Shown here one piece after another: positions 46,265 to 58,000 of a stretch of 64,000 nt of DNA. Each line of letters begins with the position of its first letter. Positions within the stretch are counted from its first letter, which is position 1. A program made the position numbers and the translations under genes. The stretch lies in contig OZ007512.1 in the NCBI GenBank assembly GCA_963931865.1, forward strand, positions 723,627 to 787,626, given 5' to 3'. The notes below the pieces were generated by a model that worked only from the letters and a program-made list of their open reading frames with translations, was not told the origin of the DNA and did no database searches. This DNA is from Axinella damicornis (Eukaryota; Porifera; Demospongiae; Axinellida; Axinellidae).

Positions 46265-46429
46265 AGTGACGGAAGTGGGATGTTCGTGGGGCGGGACTAG
46301 ACTATAGTGACGCGCGACCCTCGTACTGTAATTTATTTACTGAACCTCGAACTCCGCGAAGACTGTTCGAGAACATTGGGCTGGAGTCCAGCTGGGGCTG
46401 CAAACGGATGCGGGGAGCAGCAGTCGAAG

Positions 46430-46830
46430 CTTAAGCGGACGCAATCGGGGAGCAGCAGCCGAAGCGGACGCGATCGGGAGCAGCAGCTGAAGCGGACGCA
46501 AGCGGCGAGCATGCAGCAGCAGCTGAAGCGGGCGCAATCGGGGAGCAGCAGCTCTGCACAGAGAGCTGTCCGGCGCCGGATTACTCGCGGTAGGCGAACG
46601 AGGGGGAAGTAGCCGACTGCGGCGAGCGAAAGATGCAATCGGGGAGCAGCAGCCGAAGCGGACGCGATCGGGAGCAACAGCTGAAGCGGACGCGAGCGGC
46701 GAACATGCAGCAGCAGCTGAAGCGGGCGCAGTCGGGGAGCAGCAGCTCTGCACAGAGAGCTGTCCGGCGCCGATTACTCACGGTAGGCGAACGAGGGGGA
46801 AGTAGCTGAGCGAGCGAAGCGAGCGAAGCT
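46430..46830. repeat. GC-rich tandem duplication with AGCAGCNGAAGCGGACGC subrepeats
   Basis: Two tandem copies of about 190 bp (46445-46632 and 46637-46818), each with several GGGAGCAGCAGCTGAAGCGG subunits and each ending in the GAGAGCTGTCCGGCG...GTAGGCGAACGAGGGGGAAG block seen at 7.3 and 8.7 kb. Long open frames on both strands are consequences of the low-complexity GC-rich composition. Confidence 0.85.
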
Positions 46831-47689
46831 ACTTGTAATGTGTATCTAGATTTCAGCATTTGGATGATTGTTTCTTAAGTTATCTATAGCTAGTGGTTTG
46901 CTTGAACTGGTGAAGAAGTTGAACTGTGCAAGGTATTGTTGGTTCAGTGTAAACTAATTTTAACTCCTAAAAATTGCATATCACTGCTAAAGTCAGGCGT
47001 AAAGTCAGCAAACCACATAGTATTGTTGCTGAGACTCTGCAAACATAGCCTAATCATGGTCAAGAACCTTAAGTTGCAATGAGCTAGAATGTGACTGTTC
47101 CGGCATGCAAGGTGCATGCATAGATTGAAGCATTTCGAATGATGCTGGTGCCCATTAACATGATTGTTATGGCATGGCATTATTGATCGAGGGCATAAAT
47201 ATCACTCTTCGTTCTTTGTATCCAGCTTCAGATATAATATAATGACTTTAATTGTTCATTAGTCAGTAATTTACATGTAGCTTGCATATTTGCTAAGTTG
47301 TAACAGCATAGGTGTAACTGGCACATATATACTTCAGTATTATTTAATTTCCACTCCAATTTCAATAGGCCCGTGCAATGAAGTCAAATGCATGCATGCA
47401 GTCGGAGTGGATCATGCATGTGCTAATCATGACAGTGTGAGTCACTGATCGGAAGCAGGAGTACGTTATTTTATTGCATGCAACCTCAACAGATCGACTC
47501 AACGGCTTCATTATAAGCATGCTAAAAGAATACACAGACAGAAAGTGAAAGCAAGTTTGTAGTAGCATGAGACCTGTACAAATTGCACCAATAAAATGTG
47601 GATCAAAATATGGTATCACAAACATTCTGCATGTGAATTGTGGATTCAGTAATATGGACAGCCAGGGACCTTACACTAGAAACAGTACC
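46831..47689. other. Spacer, no gene seen
   Basis: AT-rich with many GCATGCA words. No domain, exon or repeat stands out. Confidence 0.4.
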
Positions 47690-47790
47690 TGTCTAAATTT
47701 AGGCCACTGTGGGTCCACACAATGTGCCAGGGGAAAACCTCACCAACTTGGCTAAGGAAAAAACCCTCAGATAATCTGGCTCCTAGCTAG
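47690..47790 (-). promoter_or_regulatory. Conserved block downstream of gene C (3' UTR-like)
   Basis: Diverged copy of the block at 34578-34680: AAATTTAGGCCACTGTGGG, CACACAATGTGCCAGGGGAA and ATAATCTGGCTCCTA (plus strand). It lies 140-240 bp past the gene C stop. Confidence 0.6.
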
Positions 47791-47929
47791 ACAGGTCCAT
47801 AATCATAGTCTAAGAGAAACACTAAGAAAAGTGTACTACGTAAGTAGCTACAAAAAAAAACATCACACAAAATGGACGTGGAATAAAACAACAAATGTGT
47901 GGTTGTGTGAATGCTGTAGATGTGTCTGC

Positions 47930-48651
47930 TCACAGTGTTTTCTCCGTCCCACCGACCCCAGGAGGACCACTGCTCATTTCAGCCGTTGCCTCCTGTTCTG
48001 AACCTTCACGCTTTAATACTCCTGCTCCTTCGTATTTGGTGACAATGTCTTTCTTTGCTGATTCTTCGCAAACTTCTGAATCTTCTGTAACAGTTTCAAC
48101 GTCTGCAGCAGAGAACTTCTGTTCCAGTTTAGGATCGGTACCTTGAGGTCTAGCAGACCCATTTCCAAGAGATTCACCATCAAGAATGTTTCTAGCAGCT
48201 ACGTCACTATCTCTCCGTTTCAAACCTTCAACGTCTCCAGTGGGCACATTAGCGACAACTGTCTGTTCCACTGAGCCTTGATGCAATTTATCAGGTTCAA
48301 AACCTCCATCAGGTATTACTCCAGTGACTCCTTGCTCTGAATTGTGCAGACATTTGACAGCTTCAATCTCTCCAGCTAGTGTGGTCAGTTCTGAGTCACG
48401 TAACACCACAGTGAGGGTCTCCCAGGTGACGGGACGCTTGCCCCTGCCTGCAATCCACTGTTGGATGATCTCACAATTGATTTGTTCCACATCATTCTTG
48501 TGTTTGTGAGCGATAGAGTTCACCCTTGCCATAGTATCGTCCTCTAGAAGAAAGAGACCAAACTGGTGATACTGAATACCAATCTCCTGGGGAATGTTGA
48601 TCCTTCTGTCTTTTGCTCGAAACCGTATACACTCGATCAAGGTCGGTCGGT
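47930..48651 (-). CDS. Gene C terminal exon: Death domain plus Glu/Ser-rich tail
   Basis: Starts after CATGCAG| in phase 1 and runs 240 codons to TGA. Residues 1-105 form a Death-like domain (RPTLIECIRF, INIPQEIG, FGLFLLED, CEIIQQWIAGRGKR, TWETLTVVLRDSELTTLAGEI), most similar to that of gene D. The rest is an acidic, low-complexity tail (about residues 106-240). The frame is undamaged, unlike the upstream gene C exon, so the exon may still be used, for example from an internal promoter. That is inference. Confidence 0.7.
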
Positions 48652-49374
48652 CTGCATGGTCCAATAGAGAAACATTCATGATGGAGGCAATTATACAAGC
48701 ATGCACGTACTGTAAGCATATATAAAGCATATTGCACTAACAACACCCCACATGCAAACTTGATTAGCTACATTTAGAGGAAGGGGTCTGCCGAGCATGA
48801 GAGCAAATTGACAGCTAATAGCATTTTGATGCAGCAGCTTGTATGTTCTGACTTTCAGCAATGCAATCCACTAATAGCTCGGCACTGCCTTGTGATGTCA
48901 GTGCTTGAGTAATGTTGCAGTAGCTAATATAGGGCTCTTGCATACTGTACGTGTGTGTTTAACACCTAACCAATTACACACCTAATTTTTAAGTATTGGC
49001 AGAAATGGTTGTGGAGTAGGAAGGCCCTATACATTGACACTGCTGAAATTAATCTGCTATAGCTACTATAGTACTCTCAATCAATTATAGGATGGTTGTT
49101 GTGCCCAATCACTAGTTTCTTTTCACAAGCTAGGGCTACGGAACAGTCGGTTGCATGGGCTAGTCACAACAATTCACACACATTTATGAATGAAGTGCTA
49201 TTTTAGCACCAAAAGTGTCAGTTTGCAGCAATTTCATACAAAATTGTAGCACTTTGGCGCTAAACTGAAGTATGTTTTGTGTTGACGCATTAAGAAACTA
49301 TTTTCTTCCAATAATGACATGCAAAAACAAAAGTCTATACTGGCAGAAACAGTACTCCTGTTTTATAGGGCGAC

Positions 49375-49995
49375 TGATGCACCAGTTCTGTCAAAAATTG
49401 GTATTGGGAATAGCTAAATGTTGCACTGGGTAGGGCATGTGATCAAGATATGAAGTTGGGAATTGTGCCATTGTGGTCTGCATACAAAGTGCTTTCAAAT
49501 GATGCCCCTAAAATGCACTTTTAATGTCGGTAACATTTTTTGTCAAAAATCGCAGTCGACCAAAGGCCATAATCCATGGTTTTCATGATTTTGGGTCAAA
49601 ATTCAACCTACCGGTGCACCAAATAGACATCATCTTTCTATGTCTATCTCCTTTCTATAGCCCAAGATACCTAGCATAGTGCAATAGCCCAAATATTTGG
49701 CCTGATTCTTTCTCCATGTAGCTATCCAGTGTCAGATGAAAGACACATTATATTTTTGTACGAGAATGAGTTATGAAGCTGGGGATTATGCCATTGTGAT
49801 CAGCATGAAAAAAGCTTTCAAATGATGTCCTAAAATTGTTTTTCATTGTCAGTCACATTTTTGCCAAAATCGCAGTCGACCAAAGGCTATAATCCATGGT
49901 TTTTCATGATTTTGGGTCAAAATTCAACCGATAGCAAAACTGACATCATTGGAATGCGCAATTCGTGCTGATCACAATGGTGCAAATCCCAGCTT
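49375..49995. repeat. Diverged tandem duplication in a gene C intron
   Basis: Two copies of about 270 bp share CAAATGATG, ATCGCAGTCGACCAAAGGC and ATGATTTTGGGTCAAAATTC. Short inverted pieces of the same unit (GCAAATCCCAGCTTCGTATC) lie at its end. Confidence 0.8.
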
Positions 49996-51745
49996 CGTAT
50001 CTCCTTCCTAGCTCAAGATACCTAGCATAGTATATAGTTACGTAGCATAATTAATTCCTATAATATTATACTCTGTATTTCCATTGTCTAGGGAAAGACA
50101 TGTTGTATCCATGCATTTGAATGAGATATGAAGCTTGTTGTTGTACAACACTGCGATCAGTTTTGCTCTCTTATTCGGAGTACTGTACTATACTAGCTGT
50201 ACAGTAAAAAGCAGTTATGGACATCTGGTCCACCGGAGGCCTAGCTATATGGGGTTAAAATTAATTATTCAATCCGAATCTGACTCAGTGATCAAAAGTC
50301 AAACTGTGGTACTATGTTAGCACCAAAAGACTGACCTTTGGAACAGTTTCATGGAAATTGTGCTAAATTGTAACATGTCCTCATTAATTTAACTGTGTTA
50401 AGGGTAATATCATACCAGGCAGTGAACTCTCCACTTCATGGTCTCCTCCATATTCATCTCCACTTTCAAGTACCTGCAATGGAATACACACAGCCAGTGA
50501 AGCTATCATGATTCTAAAATATGTGTTCATGAAAAGTATTGTAGAGGGCGTGAAGAAGCATGCAGTCATATGTCTTCAATTTATAACAAGACATTTCCAG
50601 GCTAGCCTATACGTTATGTTCACAATAGGAGATTCTTGTGCTATAAACACTGTGCAATGTATATCATACACTACTCAATGCTACTCAATGTTCCTTCCTC
50701 CTGGACTAGAGGATAGTGCCTATATTAGGAATCTGATCGTACACTACGGAAAAGTCATTTCCTCCTCTCCTGAAGATCAAATTATTACCTCTGTCTGTGT
50801 AACATTCAAATGCATAGTAGCTATATGATTATATTGATATACAGTCATACTATTATAATATTCACTGACATGCACAGTATCACATACCAGATCCAGTGGG
50901 TTCCTGCCACAGAAGATGCTGAACTTATTCAATTCGTGTCTCAACCTCCCGTATGTTGCATCAGGACCTAGCTGCTCCGTGCACCCAGGCTTTCAAAATA
51001 TGAACGCATCTCAACAGCTGGGAACTTTCAGCAAGACAGTCTAGTGCATCGGAATCCACCTCATCAATGAGTTTCTCTCTTAGTAGCACTGGCTGTGATA
51101 GAAGAACTTGCACTAGAATGTTGTTACACGGGTACAAGCAACCAGCTAGCTGTGAGATCATCGTGTCTGGTACAATGTGATCAGCATTCTCTTCTGAAAA
51201 CAATTCTGTTATGAGCTCAGATGTGAGGAGAGAATACGGCTCAAAGTAGAGAAGCTGAGAAACTTGCTTTCCTCGACTTCCATCAGGGTTTACAAGGGAC
51301 ATGTCTGGGGGGTCCTGTGCACCTCTTGCTGCTATTCTGTCGCTGAGGTACTGGATACTGTATTTGGTTCTTGCAATCTTCCAACGTCCATTATGAACTC
51401 CTCTATGAACGCTCGAGGGCAAAATTTACTCTTTGCTTTCAAGATAGTCTTAATCAGTTGTGTGTGAAGTCTGACACAGTGAACTTCCCTGGCTTTCATT
51501 GAGGACATAACCGGAATCACAGTCTTGAGATCTTTCACTTCAAGGAGAGCGGACACTCCATTGCCATCACTCCATGTGATTCCATTCTTGCACATGGTGC
51601 AGCTGCGTTTTAACCCTGGATTTTCAACCTCGGCAGAGCAAAGTTGAAGGCAAGTCGAAGAAGTAGTACGTGGAGAAACCGAACAGTGAAAAAATGATAC
51701 TATTCAGAAGAATGTATGAACCAGCCACAGCAATGAGAGCTATCA

Positions 51746-53366
51746 TAATTAAAGTTCAATTTGTTTGCATTGCAGCTAACAAGACCTGCATCAGACATGT
51801 GCAAGCGTCTTCGAATTATTCTGCATCAGATATATTCATTATTCGCCCTGCGGCAGACCTGCATCAGACTTTGGTTTGTGGACAACCCTGTGGGCATGCA
51901 GGTCTTGTAGGGCTTGTTATGCAGATTGGATTCTCGATCTACCGCAAGTACATTAATGTGAAGCCAGGCTAAAGAAAGGAACTGCATATGGTGGCCGAGA
52001 TAGAATGTTATACGGTTTGGTCTATATAGCTCCATAGACTCTATATAACAGTGGCACGTGATTTAAATCATTATTGCGTCTCTCTGCATGCATGTATCTA
52101 CGAGGCCACATCTAAAAGATGAGAATCCATAAACCCTAGACAATGGACAAAATGATGCTCTAAAGATAACTCCTAAACTGCCAATCAAGGAACAGACCCA
52201 TGCATGATTCTCTGCTCAGAAGCTGCATCTGTTCAGAAATTGCTCCATTGGATACTGGATCTATTTAACTGAAAGGAAACTGCCTGCACTCGTCATTAAT
52301 AATGGGCTCAATTGTTGTCTCCACCTAAAGGGGCCACCTGAGTCTCTTGCAGCTGCATTTACTTTCAACTCTTGAGCATACTTTGGTTGCTGCAGCTAAC
52401 TTGATTATTATGCTCAACCAGATCTGGAACGATAATTATTATTACACAGAATGTGAAAACTTCAATGCAGCTGCAGTGTGTATACTCATTCTGGCAGAAC
52501 AAGAGTGTGCAGAAGTTTGTACCATGCAGTGTTGAGCTGTATGTATCTAAGAGGCCACATCTAAAAATAAGAATCCATAAACCCTAGACAATGGACAAAA
52601 TCTAAAGAAGATAGCTCCAACAAATTTAAACTGCCAATTAAAGGAATGCTATAGTTAGTATTTATACACAGTACAGCTTTCAGACTCATGATTCTCTGCT
52701 CAGAAGCTGCATTGTTCAGACATTGCTCCGTTGGATACTGAATCTATTTAACTGACAGGAAACTGCGTGCACTCGTCATTAATAATGGGCTCTAGCTATT
52801 TTTGTCTCCACCTAGCGGGCACTTGAGTCTAGCTCATGCAGCTGCATTTACTTTCAGCTTTGATTGCTGCAGCTAACTTGATTATTACACTGATAATTAT
52901 TACACAGAATGCAGCTGCATGCAGTGTCTATAGTCATTCTGGCAGAACAAGTGTGCGCAATGTGAATGCAGTTTCCAGTGTTGGGTGAGTCAACAGTGTC
53001 AATTGAGAGCAAGTTTATTGTTAAGGTCATTACTTCAAACCATTAAATAGAACCAGCATGGTTTTCATAACTCATGATCAATATTATTGAACACAATAAA
53101 CTTACAAGCATTTGGCTACATACACAGAAGGGGATTGGTAACGATAAGTCTACAATGCTAAAAGTGAACACCAGATGGCAATAATTATAACAGCAAAGGA
53201 TGTAAATAATTAAGACACTACTGCTACAATGATCATGACATACAGTACAAATGGTGTGATAATAGCTGCAACATGTAAGGATGTAAGATATGTGGATGCT
53301 GAAAGCAGGTGACAATGAGCCAGGGACCAAATTAAAGCTCTAATTTTAAACAAAAGCAAGAAACTT
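51746..53366. repeat. Dispersed repeat cluster
   Basis: Contains the 31655-33560 family without nested MITEs, then a second partial tandem copy: about 52215-52640 versus 52690-52990 share TTGGATACTG, TAACTGAAAGGAAACTGC-like, TCGTCATTAATAATGGGCTC and GCAGCTAACTTGATTATTA. No coding region recognised. Confidence 0.7.
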
Positions 53367-53465
53367 AAATTTAGGCACTTGTGGGCCCACACAATGTGCC
53401 AGGGAAAAACCTCACCAATAAACAGTGAGGGGAAAACCCTCTAATAATCTGGCTCCTATACAGTG
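53367..53465 (-). promoter_or_regulatory. Conserved block downstream of relic C' (3' UTR-like)
   Basis: Third copy of the block. Plus-strand landmarks are AAATTTAGGCACTTGTGGGC, CACACAATGTGCCAGGGAAA, CAGTGAGGGGAAAACCCTC and ATAATCTGGCTCCTA. It lies 190-290 bp past the stop codon at 53653. Confidence 0.6.
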
Positions 53466-53652
53466 TAGTGTACACAAGAATTCAAACAGTGTAGCTAGTG
53501 CAGAAAAGTACTGAATTGATGAAGAGGTTTATGACAAACATGTACATACACAAACGAACACTTTGCAGTCACACAAATAGGAAATGAAGGCACAATAAAG
53601 CGCATTTGACAGACTGTGTGGGTGATCACTAATGCTGCATGTTATTGCATGG

Positions 53653-53741
53653 TTAGTCCAGGCCTTCGTCTTCAAAGAGGACGTTGTTTCCGTTGTCTTT
53701 CTTGTGGTAAGCATCGTTTGCTTCATCATCTTGTTCTGGTT
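53653..53741 (-). CDS. Relic C' terminal exon (acidic, EDEGLD end)
   Basis: After TTCAG| an open 89-nt segment encodes EPEQDDEANDAYHKKDNG and ends FEDEGLD-stop, mirroring the EDENLD-stop of gene B. Phase 1 at its acceptor matches the family. It has lost most of its upstream exons. It could instead be an alternative last exon of gene D. Confidence 0.5.
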
Positions 53742-54063
53742 CTGAATAAAATAAAAATTCTAGTCTGAAAATCCAATTAATAGCTATTCCTCCATTTTCT
53801 TTCTGATCTTACAAACGTCACCAACAGTTCCTTGGTTTGAATCTTCAGTGACTTTGGTACGTATACGTAGCTCTATCCAACCACGGTTGGCTGGCCAACT
53901 TGGGCTCCACTTGTGGTAGAAAAGCAGCAATGTGCAGCTGAAGAGATCGCACATTGATCCTTCAAGAGTATGACATTTCCTTACGATTTATATACGTAGC
54001 AATTATATAATCTGTTCAAACACAGCACCTTGTTGTAGCTATACATCACAGACCCAACCAATC

Positions 54064-54108
54064 TAGCCTCGTTCCCAGGCTCTCTCCTCAAGCCTGGGAC
54101 CGAGGCTA
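54064..54108. mobile_element. 45-bp hairpin MITE, TAGCC family
   Basis: TAGCCTCGTTCCCAGGCT...AGCCTGGGACCGAGGCTA. No clear TSD remains; it sits 13 bp from a second family member. Confidence 0.85.
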
Positions 54109-54121
54109 GACCCTACTAACC

Positions 54122-54212
54122 TAGCCTCGTTCCCAGTCCCATGCCCAGCTTTGCGTCGCTTTGCCGTACTGCAAGCGACGAAAAGCTGGGCGTGGGACTG
54201 GGAATGAGGCTA
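54122..54212. mobile_element. 91-bp hairpin MITE, TAGCC family
   Basis: TAGCCTCGTTCCCAGTCCCA...GGGACTGGGAATGAGGCTA, with a stem extended by CCCAGCTTT...CGTCG and its complement. Confidence 0.85.
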
Positions 54213-54339
54213 ACCACAACCCATTACTAAGCAAAAGCAAAAAAAAAAAGAGACATCTGCAGTGTGTCTGCTCCTCTTCTAAAAGTTGGACCTAGAACAT
54301 GAATGCATTTCTCCAACTCACTCAATTGCTGTGAGATGT

Positions 54340-54557
54340 TTATTGGAGTTTGACAACTGCGATCTCTCCAGCCAGCACATTGAGTTCTGGGTCACTGCAT
54401 ATTATGGTTTCAGTGAGGGTCTCCCAGGTGACCTATCAGCAATCCTTTCTCTCACCGACATTCCAGCATCTAGTTTTTGTTTCAACCTCTTGAGGGATGT
54501 TGATCCTTCTTTTCAGCCCTGTAACTGAAGGCGCACTGTCAAGGTTGGTCATCTATG
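54340..54557 (-). pseudogene. Relic C' Death-domain exon, decayed
   Basis: Nucleotide similarity to the gene C Death exon is clear in blocks (plus strand): GCGATCTCTCCAGCCAG, CAGTGAGGGTCTCCCAGGTG, GATGTTGATCCTTCT and CAAGGTTGGTC. These appear in the same order as 48360-48650 but with large deletions and no open frame. It marks another lost family member between C and D. Confidence 0.7.
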
Positions 54558-55030
54558 GAACACATATTGTAGCTGCAATTAGGCATTGTAATTTGCATTA
54601 CACAAGATCAAACTGTCCTCACTGATGTGTCAGTTACATGATGTGGATGATCCCACTCTAGTAAGGAGTGTTTGGTTGTAAAACACTTTACATGTATGGT
54701 CACTTCGCACCAATGCTGCATTTGGAGATTGATCACCAGTTAGTAGAAGTGGAAGATACTCCAGCTCATAAGCAGCGATGTTTGCATGAGTTCGTCTGGG
54801 AACAAGGAGGGAGGTAAGGGAGTAGGGCAAATCTGCAGAAGTCTATAGTGCTACAAAAAAGATTCTAATACAACACTAAGAGATCGGAGTACAATTGAAA
54901 AACAACACACCAACGATAGACAAGAGTTAGTCATAGGGATCAATCACATAAAACTGTAACACAAATATAAAAAAGGTGCGTAGCTACATGCATGCTAACT
55001 GTTAGTACACAACTGAAAAAACTTCAAGTA
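54558..55030. other. Spacer downstream of gene D
   Basis: No copy of the conserved 3' block was found here, and no gene. Confidence 0.4.
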
Positions 55031-58000
55031 TTAATTTAGACTCTCCTGGATATCTCCAGCAAGAGTAGCTAGTCCGACTGCCTTCAGGACATCGATCAGT
55101 GTGTTCCAGCTGAGAGGCTTGCCTTTTCCTCCAATCCACAGCCTCAGAATCTCTAGATTAATCTGCTCAGCATCATCCCGGTACCTTGTGGCAATTGCGC
55201 TCACTTCAGCTCCTGTTTCATCGTTTAGAAGGAGAACTCCGAACAGAAAGTACTTTGTGCTAATTTGTTTCGGAATATTGATGTTTCCGCTCTTGCCTGG
55301 GAAGTTTAGAAAATTCAGTAGATTTGGCCTTTCATCTGCAGTAATAAAGAAGTAGCAAATCATGAAAAACAGTGCTCAAATCATTGGTACACTTGTACTT
55401 CTCACCTGAAGCTATGTGGCATGCCTTCAGCTGGTCAGTCAGCGTTACATGATCATCACCTATATTTCAGAAAGATGCTACAATCCAATTGTTGCATACT
55501 CATTACCCCGCGCGCGCATGCGCGAAGCGGGGTTAAGCAATCGGTTTTGTCTGTCAGTCAGTCTGTCAGTCTGTGACTCGAAAAAAATTGAAATCTCGCC
55601 ACATAGACCCTCATAAACCATCGAAATGGAGTCAAACAATAGCAAAAAGCAAAAAAACTGCTCTATGTGTACCTGACTGAAGTCAAGTCGCTCCGTTTCG
55701 CTGTATTTCGGCTATATCCTACTTTTCATAACTATTCATAACATTGGCTCCACCTCTTCGTGACCTCAGAGTCCCATCAAGAACAGGACACACGGTGCAT
55801 TTGGAAACTTCATGCTTCGAGATGACCGCTAGGAAACAGTGTTTTCTCACGATCTATGTGCTTCACAGGCATCGTGGCTATTGTTTCGGCTGTTTTTTCC
55901 AGCTATTTCCTATTATTCGTAACATTTGGCTCCACCTCTCCAGTATATACGGTAAGCGGTCACTCCCACACCTTGGATATGGCCATACACGAACACAGTA
56001 TACGCGATAGCCGCCCTGTTCGATGCGCATCGGCAAACGTCGATTGTATATAGCTGCATGCACTGCATGCATCCTGGCCTGTAGACGTTCATGACAGCGC
56101 GGGGTATGTGTTCTATGAACACCTCTAGTTTCTTATAGTGCACAAATTGTAGGAGAACAGTCAGGTTCTGATTTATTATGACTGTGACATAGGCATGAAA
56201 AATTTGCGTTTACAACCTCAGAGGACCGGACTGTGAAGTTAGCTATGTGCTGTTCATCAAATTAAAAGTATTGAGTGGTTGGAATTAAGGACCCAGCTTT
56301 TAATAACTTAGCCAAATGTTTCAACCCCTATACAGAGATGATCTTCAGTGGCAGTGAAGCAGCTGCTACAAAAACTGATACCATAGTACGTGAATGAGTT
56401 GAATTACACAATGTGATAAACTTTAGAATGCATGCTCATACAAAACTCCTACATTGAAAGTCTGGTGGCCCAGATGTTGGATCATGCAGCATCATCTAGC
56501 TGTGCAGTACAGATGTGCACCAGTTAGTTATAGCTACCTCTATCATTGTTGAAACGACCATTATGGAAAATTGCTCCAATTCTATTATTCACCACATGAT
56601 GAGCTCTTAGCTACTAAAACTCTTCCTGCAAGCGATCAAAACTGGAGGTGGGAGGTGGAAGCGATCAAAACTGGAGGTGGGAATGTGGCTTGTGCTAGCT
56701 AATACTTCTGTAAATATTTATTACTTCTTAAACCCCACAGACGCTTCCAGAGCTAGAAATGACATGAAAAAAAACCTGAAGGGGAGTGGTCACCTTTCCA
56801 GCTGGGGTAACACTGCCAAATAAGGACAGACAGTATGCCACCCATTGCTTCTATGCCTCTGGCTAGTAGACACTGTACAATTTGCATCTGACTGCAACGC
56901 ACAAAATGTATGCTACAATAGCCAATGTACTGTAAGACAAATGAAATACCTTCTGATCTTGAACCAATTCCTTGAGTTACCTGTATTGGTATAACGATGT
57001 TGCATATTCAAGAACATCATTTGGATCGAAGCTAAAAATAATATATTCCTCACCTCAGTGAACCACACCTTGTGCTTCGGCATTAAAGGACTTACTTTAT
57101 TGCCACAGTCTATGCAAATCATATCGGATTCAGTGAGATTTTCAATGATGGCAATGTGAGATTCGCCGGAGGTTTGGCTTCCAACACATGTTGAATAGAA
57201 ACCAATATTGAACTTTGTAGACAGTTGCAATTCTTTCAAGCTAGATTTCATTCCGCTTATGACAGAATCGCGAATTTCCTTACACAAGCTTTCAATGTGT
57301 TTGGAATTACGTTGTAAGCATGAACGATTGTGCAGCTTCTCCACAAAAATTCTCAGGACTCTTCGAGACCCAACTGACCCATGCTGGATGTACACAGTGT
57401 ATCTGCACTGTAGTTCTTTCACATTTAATATTATATCAAAAACGATTTGTTCTCTGTCCAGTTTTTTGCGATTGAGTACCCATGTGTACTTGGCCACATG
57501 CTGCTTGGCTAGATTAATTGCAAAGACAGAAAATAAACCCTTTGGACAGTATTGCAATTTGTCACCACGATCAAAGACTATTAGAAGGTCGGGAACGTTT
57601 GGTTCCGAATAATCGGCAGATTTGGATAGATCATGTTTAGCACCTACTAGAACACAAGGCATGAAATACTTTGTCTCAGGGTTGACTTCATCTCCCTCAA
57701 GTTCAACAACAATGTGAAGATGGCTGAGAAGACTCAGAAGGAATTTTAAACTGAGAGCAGTTGGTTCATTCCTTTGGAGAGCAATACATTTTCTGACAGC
57801 ATCCACTGAAATGAGTCCTTTTTCCTGGAAATCTCGCACTTCTTCTGGTGTAAGCTTGGTATTACTGTAATTGAATTTCTCAGCAATAAGGTCACTGATG
57901 GCATCATAAATTAATTGAGGATTAGTGATGACAACGTTACCTAAACCTGCACCACTGAAGTATCTGATGATGCCAAATCGTCGGTGAAGGAATGCCAGCA

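Larger units (their letters stand above)
47930..51745 (-). pseudogene. Gene C: truncated, frameshifted Roc-COR-Death family member
   Basis: The 5' part (51745-50888) is the C-terminal third of the COR-like region of genes B and E (landmarks KNGITWSDGNGVSALLEV, FCPR, NPDGSRGKQVSQLLYFEPY, ILKAW, FCGRNPLDL). It is cut at 51745, so no ankyrin or GTPase remains. It is broken by a frameshift near 51390 and another near 50985. It ends in the same phase-0 GTATGT donor as B. A 58-nt acidic exon (50473-50416, VLESGDEYGGDHEVESSLP) follows, then the Death exon (48651-47930) in phase 1. The exon plan is therefore intact while the 5' coding part is dead. The intron between 50415 and 48652 carries a diverged 250-bp direct repeat. 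Confidence 0.8.

Noticed and set aside
46307..46753. Long overlapping ORFs on both strands
   Set aside because: Generated by GC-rich AGCAGC-type repeats; neither product looks like a protein.
57032..57053. 22-nt intron after FTE in gene D
   Set aside because: Too short, and the resulting frame stops; the unspliced frame to the phase-1 donor at 56981 joins the next exon cleanly.
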